Assembly: GCA_027489295.1 (NCBI GenBank)
Contig: JAIYAA010000157.1
Coordinates: 1-18,850, forward strand
DNA: 18,850 bases
Direction of reading: 5' to 3'
DNA from: Sphingomonadales bacterium
GTDB lineage: Bacteria; Pseudomonadota; Alphaproteobacteria; Sphingomonadales; Sphingomonadaceae
Shown: in pieces, positions 15,964 through 18,850 of the stretch
How the letters are laid out: each line of letters opens with the position of its first letter
How positions within the stretch are numbered: position 1 is the stretch's first letter
Made by a program: the position numbers and the translations under genes
The notes under the pieces: model-generated
The model's input: the letters and a program-made list of their open reading frames with translations, nothing else
Databases searched by the model: none
What the model was told of the DNA's origin: nothing

Positions 15964-17004
15964 ATGACCGATACCGCCAATCCGCTCGGCCTCAACGGCT
16001 TCGAGTTCGTCGAGTTCACCTCGCCCGATCCGGACGCGATGGCGCGTCAGTTCGAGCAGCTGGGCTTCGTTGCCAGCCACCGCCACCCGCGCAAGAACAT
16101 CACGCGCTACAAGCAGGGCCGCATCAACCTGATGCTCAACCGCGACGATGCCGGCCGCGTCGCCGCCTTCCGCGGCGAGCACGGCCCCTCGGCCAGCGCG
16201 ATGGCGTTCCGCGTGGCGGACCCGAAAAAGGCGATGGAATGGGCCCTCGCCCACGGCGCCAAGCCGACCGACGAGGACGACACCGTCATCCAGGGCATCG
16301 GCGGCTCCTATCTCTACTTCATCCAGGACGAGACCGACCTCTATGCCGACTGGGCCGAGTTCCCCGGGTGGCGCGAGGCCGAGGCCGCGAACAGCGTCGG
16401 GCTCGACCTGCTCGATCACCTCACCCACAATGTCCGCCGCGGCCAGATGCGGGTGTGGAGCGAGTTCTACCGCACGCTCTTCGGCTTCGAGGAGCAGAAG
16501 TATTTCGATATCAAGGGCAAGGCTACGGGCTTGTTCAGCCAGGCGATGATCGCGCCCGACAAGGCGATCCGCATCCCGCTCAACGAGAGCCAGGACGACA
16601 ACAGCCAGATCGAGGAATTCCTCCGCGAATATAATGGCGAAGGCATCCAGCACCTGGCGCTGACCACCGACGACATCTACGACACGGTCGAGCGCCTGCG
16701 CGCCCGCGGCGTGCGGCTGCAGGACACGATCGAGACCTATTACGAGCTGGTCGACAAGCGCGTACCCGGGCATGGCGAGGACCTGGAGCGGCTGCGCAAG
16801 AACCGCATCCTGATCGACGGGTCGGTGGAGAACGAGGAGGGCATCCTGCTCCAGATCTTCACCGAGACGATGTTCGGCCCGATCTTCTTCGAGATCATCC
16901 AGCGCAAGGGCAACGAAGGCTTCGGCAACGGCAATTTCCAGGCGCTGTTCGAGAGCATCGAGCTCGATCAGATCCGCCGCGGCGTCATCAAGGTCGACGC
17001 CTGA
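15964..17004 (+). CDS. hpd: 4-hydroxyphenylpyruvate dioxygenase
   Basis: HPPD converts 4-hydroxyphenylpyruvate to homogentisate, the second step of tyrosine degradation, using Fe(II) and O2. The 346-residue protein shows the three iron ligands in the C-terminal glyoxalase-fold domain: His152 (DHLTHNV), His230 (IQHLAL) and Glu310 (FFEII). RKGNEGFGNGNF and the C-terminal helix are also present. The ATG at 15964 has the short AGG site upstream; a TTG at 15928 lies inside the promoter-like TTGACA and is rejected. The next gene is homogentisate dioxygenase, the next enzyme of the pathway, so function and context agree. Confidence 0.97.
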   Translation: MTDTANPLGLNGFEFVEFTSPDPDAMARQFEQLGFVASHRHPRKNITRYKQGRINLMLNRDDAGRVAAFRGEHGPSASAMAFRVADPKKAMEWALAHGAKPTDEDDTVIQGIGGSYLYFIQDETDLYADWAEFPGWREAEAANSVGLDLLDHLTHNVRRGQMRVWSEFYRTLFGFEEQKYFDIKGKATGLFSQAMIAPDKAIRIPLNESQDDNSQIEEFLREYNGEGIQHLALTTDDIYDTVERLRARGVRLQDTIETYYELVDKRVPGHGEDLERLRKNRILIDGSVENEEGILLQIFTETMFGPIFFEIIQRKGNEGFGNGNFQALFESIELDQIRRGVIKVDA

Positions 17005-17124
17005 CCAGTTCGGAGAGGGAGAGAGCCGGGGGTGCCGCCGCAGGAACAGTGGCATACCCCGGCCCCACCGGATTCCCTTCCCGTCCGTATTGAAGGGGAA
17101 GGTGCGCTGGAGAGGACGAGCCTC
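17005..17124 (+). other. Intergenic region between hpd and hmgA with hairpin
   Basis: This 120-bp spacer contains a purine run GGAGAGGGAGAGAG (17012-17025) just before an in-frame GTG at 17032. It also holds a 7-bp hairpin CCTTCCC/GGGAAGG (17076-17082, 17096-17102, loop 13 nt), not followed by Ts. Reading from 17032 would add 31 residues of non-family sequence to hmgA. The hairpin sits just upstream of the preferred ribosome site (17109-17116). Confidence 0.5.
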
Positions 17125-18402
17125 GTGACCACCTATTTCCCCGGCTTCGGCAACCATATCTCCACCGAAGCAGCTCCCGGCGCGCTGCCGATCGGGCGCA
17201 ACAGCCCGCAGCGCCCGCCCTACGGCCTCTATGCCGAGCAGCTCTCCGGCACTGCGTTCACCGCGCCGCGTGCGGAGAACCGCCGCAGCTGGCTATACCG
17301 CCTGCGTCCCAGCGCCGAACATCCGGCCTACCAGCCCTATGCGGGCGCACCGCTGTTCTCCCCGCACACGCCGGTCAAGCCGCTCGCACCCAACCGCCTG
17401 CGCTGGGACCCCATCCCCGCCCGTTCCGCGCCGGTCGACTGGATCGACGGCATGGAGACGATGCTCGCCACGCGCGATCCCGCCGACCTTGAGGGCGTGG
17501 TGGTCCACCGCTACGCCGCCAATCGCGACATGGACAATCGCGCCTTCGTCAACGCGGACGGCGAGTTCCTCTTCATCCCCCAGGCCGGTGCACTGGCGCT
17601 GCTGACCGAACTCGGCCGCGTCGACATCGCCCCCGGTCAGATCGCCGTTATCCCGCGCGGCGTGCGCTTTCGGGTCGTGCTGCCCGAAGGCACCGCCGCG
17701 GGCTATGTCGCCGAGAATTACGGCGCGCCCTTCCGCCTGCCCGAACTGGGGCCGATCGGTGCCAACGGCCTCGCCAACCCCCGTGATTTCGAGACCCCCG
17801 CCGCCTGGTTCGAGGACCGCGACGAACCGTTCGCGCTTGTGCAAAAGTCGTTGGCAAGTCTGTGGATAACGTCGCTGCCCCACAGCCCGCTCGACGTCGT
17901 CGCCTGGCACGGCAACCTTGCGCCCTACCGCTACGATCTCGCCCGGTTCAACACGATCAACACGGTGAGCTTCGACCATCCCGACCCGTCGATCTTCACC
18001 GTGCTCACCTCGCCGAGCACCGTCGCTGGTCGCGCCAACGCCGATTTCGTGATCTTCCCACCGCGCTGGATGGTGGCGGAGGACACGTTCCGCCCGCCCT
18101 GGTTCCACCGTAACGTGATGAGCGAGGCGATGGGCCTGATCCACGGCGCGTACGACGCGAAGGCGGAAGGCTTCGCCCCCGGCGGCCTGTCGCTCCACAA
18201 TCTGATGGCTGGCCACGGTCCCGACGTCGCCAGCTGGCGTGCCGCGACGAACGCCGAGCTAAAGCCGCACAAGATCGACGGTACCATGGCGTTCATGGTC
18301 GAGACCTGCTGGCCCTATCGCCCGACCGAGCATGCGCTCGCCCACGCCCAACCGGACTATGACGCGGTTTGGGAAGGCTTCCCCAAGGCACAGCTGCCTT
18401 GA
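17125..18402 (+). CDS. hmgA: Homogentisate 1,2-dioxygenase
   Basis: This enzyme opens the homogentisate ring to maleylacetoacetate, the third step of tyrosine degradation, with Fe(II). From GTG at 17125 it is 425 residues. Its ligand residues sit 7 positions before the human HGD ones throughout: His328, Glu334 and His364 match human H335, E341 and H371, and His285 matches H292. The family N-terminus TYFPGFGN is followed by [13 protein letters not shown] and ENRRSWLYR. The start is chosen on homology plus GGAGAGGA 8 nt upstream; an alternative GTG at 17032 also has a purine-rich site. It is downstream of hpd and 30 nt before a Rieske gene. No maiA or fahA follows in the window. Confidence 0.95.
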   Translation: MTTYFPGFGNHISTEAAPGALPIGRNSPQRPPYGLYAEQLSGTAFTAPRAENRRSWLYRLRPSAEHPAYQPYAGAPLFSPHTPVKPLAPNRLRWDPIPARSAPVDWIDGMETMLATRDPADLEGVVVHRYAANRDMDNRAFVNADGEFLFIPQAGALALLTELGRVDIAPGQIAVIPRGVRFRVVLPEGTAAGYVAENYGAPFRLPELGPIGANGLANPRDFETPAAWFEDRDEPFALVQKSLASLWITSLPHSPLDVVAWHGNLAPYRYDLARFNTINTVSFDHPDPSIFTVLTSPSTVAGRANADFVIFPPRWMVAEDTFRPPWFHRNVMSEAMGLIHGAYDAKAEGFAPGGLSLHNLMAGHGPDVASWRAATNAELKPHKIDGTMAFMVETCWPYRPTEHALAHAQPDYDAVWEGFPKAQLP

Positions 18403-18432
18403 GGTTCCTCCGCGTGTTGGGAAGGATCTGAC

Positions 18433-18801
18433 ATGGAGCGCCTGACCACCACCCCTGCCGGCGTCAAGCTCGCCCAGCTGGACCTGATCCCCGACGGCAC
18501 CGCCCGCAACTTCGTGCTCGAGATGCGCGCGGGTCGCTTCCACGGCTTCGTCGTTCGCCGCGGCGCCCAGGTCTATGGCTATGTCGACCGCTGCGCGCAC
18601 ATGCCGGTGCCGCTCACCCAGGCACTCGACGCCTATCTCACCCCCGATGCCACCCATATCCAGTGCAGCTGGCACGGCGCGCTCTACACCGTGGAGGATG
18701 GCCGGTGCGTCGGCGGCCCTTGCGTCGGCGCGCGACTGCTTCCATGGCCCGTGACAACAATCGACGGCATGATCGTGACCGTTGGAGAGGACAAAGCATG
18801 A
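18433..18801 (+). CDS. Small Rieske [2Fe-2S] protein
   Basis: The 122-residue soluble protein has the Rieske ligands Cys54-x-His56 (CAHM) and Cys78-xx-His81 (CSWHG), with 21 residues between the two pairs, longer than in many Rieske ferredoxins. Two extra cysteines (C92, C97) follow in a short RCVGGPCVG loop. ATG at 18433 has GGAAGGA 7 nt upstream. Its stop overlaps the next start as ATGA. It could donate electrons to an oxygenase, or be a redox partner for the pathway genes beside it, but no oxygenase subunit is seen that needs it: HPPD and HmgA do not use a Rieske donor. Its role is unknown. Confidence 0.85.
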   Translation: MERLTTTPAGVKLAQLDLIPDGTARNFVLEMRAGRFHGFVVRRGAQVYGYVDRCAHMPVPLTQALDAYLTPDATHIQCSWHGALYTVEDGRCVGGPCVGARLLPWPVTTIDGMIVTVGEDKA

Positions 18802-18850
18802 CCCCGGACTTCGACTTCGCCCTCGGCGATTCCGCCGACATGATCCGCGA
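18798..18850 (+). CDS. Acyl-CoA dehydrogenase N-terminus (partial), probably isovaleryl-CoA dehydrogenase
   Basis: Only 17 codons are visible (MTPDFDFALGDSADMIR). The DFALGDSADMIR block resembles the N-terminus of isovaleryl-CoA dehydrogenases, FAD enzymes of leucine degradation that oxidise isovaleryl-CoA to 3-methylcrotonyl-CoA. ATG at 18798 overlaps the Rieske stop as ATGA, suggesting translational coupling. So little is visible that only acyl-CoA dehydrogenase is reasonably supported. The gene runs beyond the right window edge. Confidence 0.6.
   Translation, partial: MTPDFDFALGDSADMIR

Noticed and set aside
15934..17157. Minus-strand reading frame of 407 codons opposite hpd
   Set aside because: It is the antisense shadow of HPPD; composition is rich in Val, Leu, Ala and Asp, with no recognisable motif.

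Overview
The window looks like a chromosomal segment from a Sphingomonas-like alphaproteobacterium (Sphingomonadales). This rests on high GC with strong GC3 bias, the complex I gene order nuoA-nuoB-nuoC, an 88-residue protein resembling the sphingomonad DUF6356 family, and the hpd-hmgA arrangement. Genus is an inference; no rRNA or other marker gene is present. I saw no mobile element, CRISPR array, tRNA or rRNA.

Left part, minus strand (1-8560). The first three genes of the respiratory complex I operon (nuoA, nuoB, partial nuoC) read out of the left edge, with a Fur-box-like 7-1-7 palindrome upstream of nuoA. Upstream lies a two-gene chemosensory unit: a soluble methyl-accepting protein with five PAS domains in exact 122-residue register, followed 2 nt later by a triple CheW-domain protein. 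Next come an inositol monophosphatase family gene (suhB-like) and a compact group reading L,D-transpeptidase, M23 peptidase, elongation factor P. That group ends in a good hairpin terminator. The two cell-wall enzymes are probably translationally coupled.

Right part, plus strand (8670-18850). A two-TM potassium channel with an RCK domain carries a well-placed internal Shine-Dalgarno and Met at the start of the RCK domain. Next is a VirJ/AcvB-type membrane-anchored hydrolase beside a full-length MprF; by analogy with rhizobial AcvB and LpiA these would hydrolyse and make aminoacylated phosphatidylglycerol. A beta-hydroxyacid-dehydrogenase-like oxidoreductase, the small DUF6356-like membrane protein and a COG4529-like FAD/NAD(P)-binding protein follow.

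The right end is an amino-acid catabolic block: 4-hydroxyphenylpyruvate dioxygenase, homogentisate 1,2-dioxygenase, a small Rieske protein, and the first 17 codons of an acyl-CoA dehydrogenase, probably isovaleryl-CoA dehydrogenase, overlapping the Rieske gene by ATGA. This links tyrosine breakdown with probable leucine breakdown.

No wholly new multi-gene system is evident. The most unusual items are the five-PAS receptor with its triple CheW partner, the possible second product of the K+ channel gene, the hydrolase-MprF pair, and the candidate iron-responsive control of complex I.
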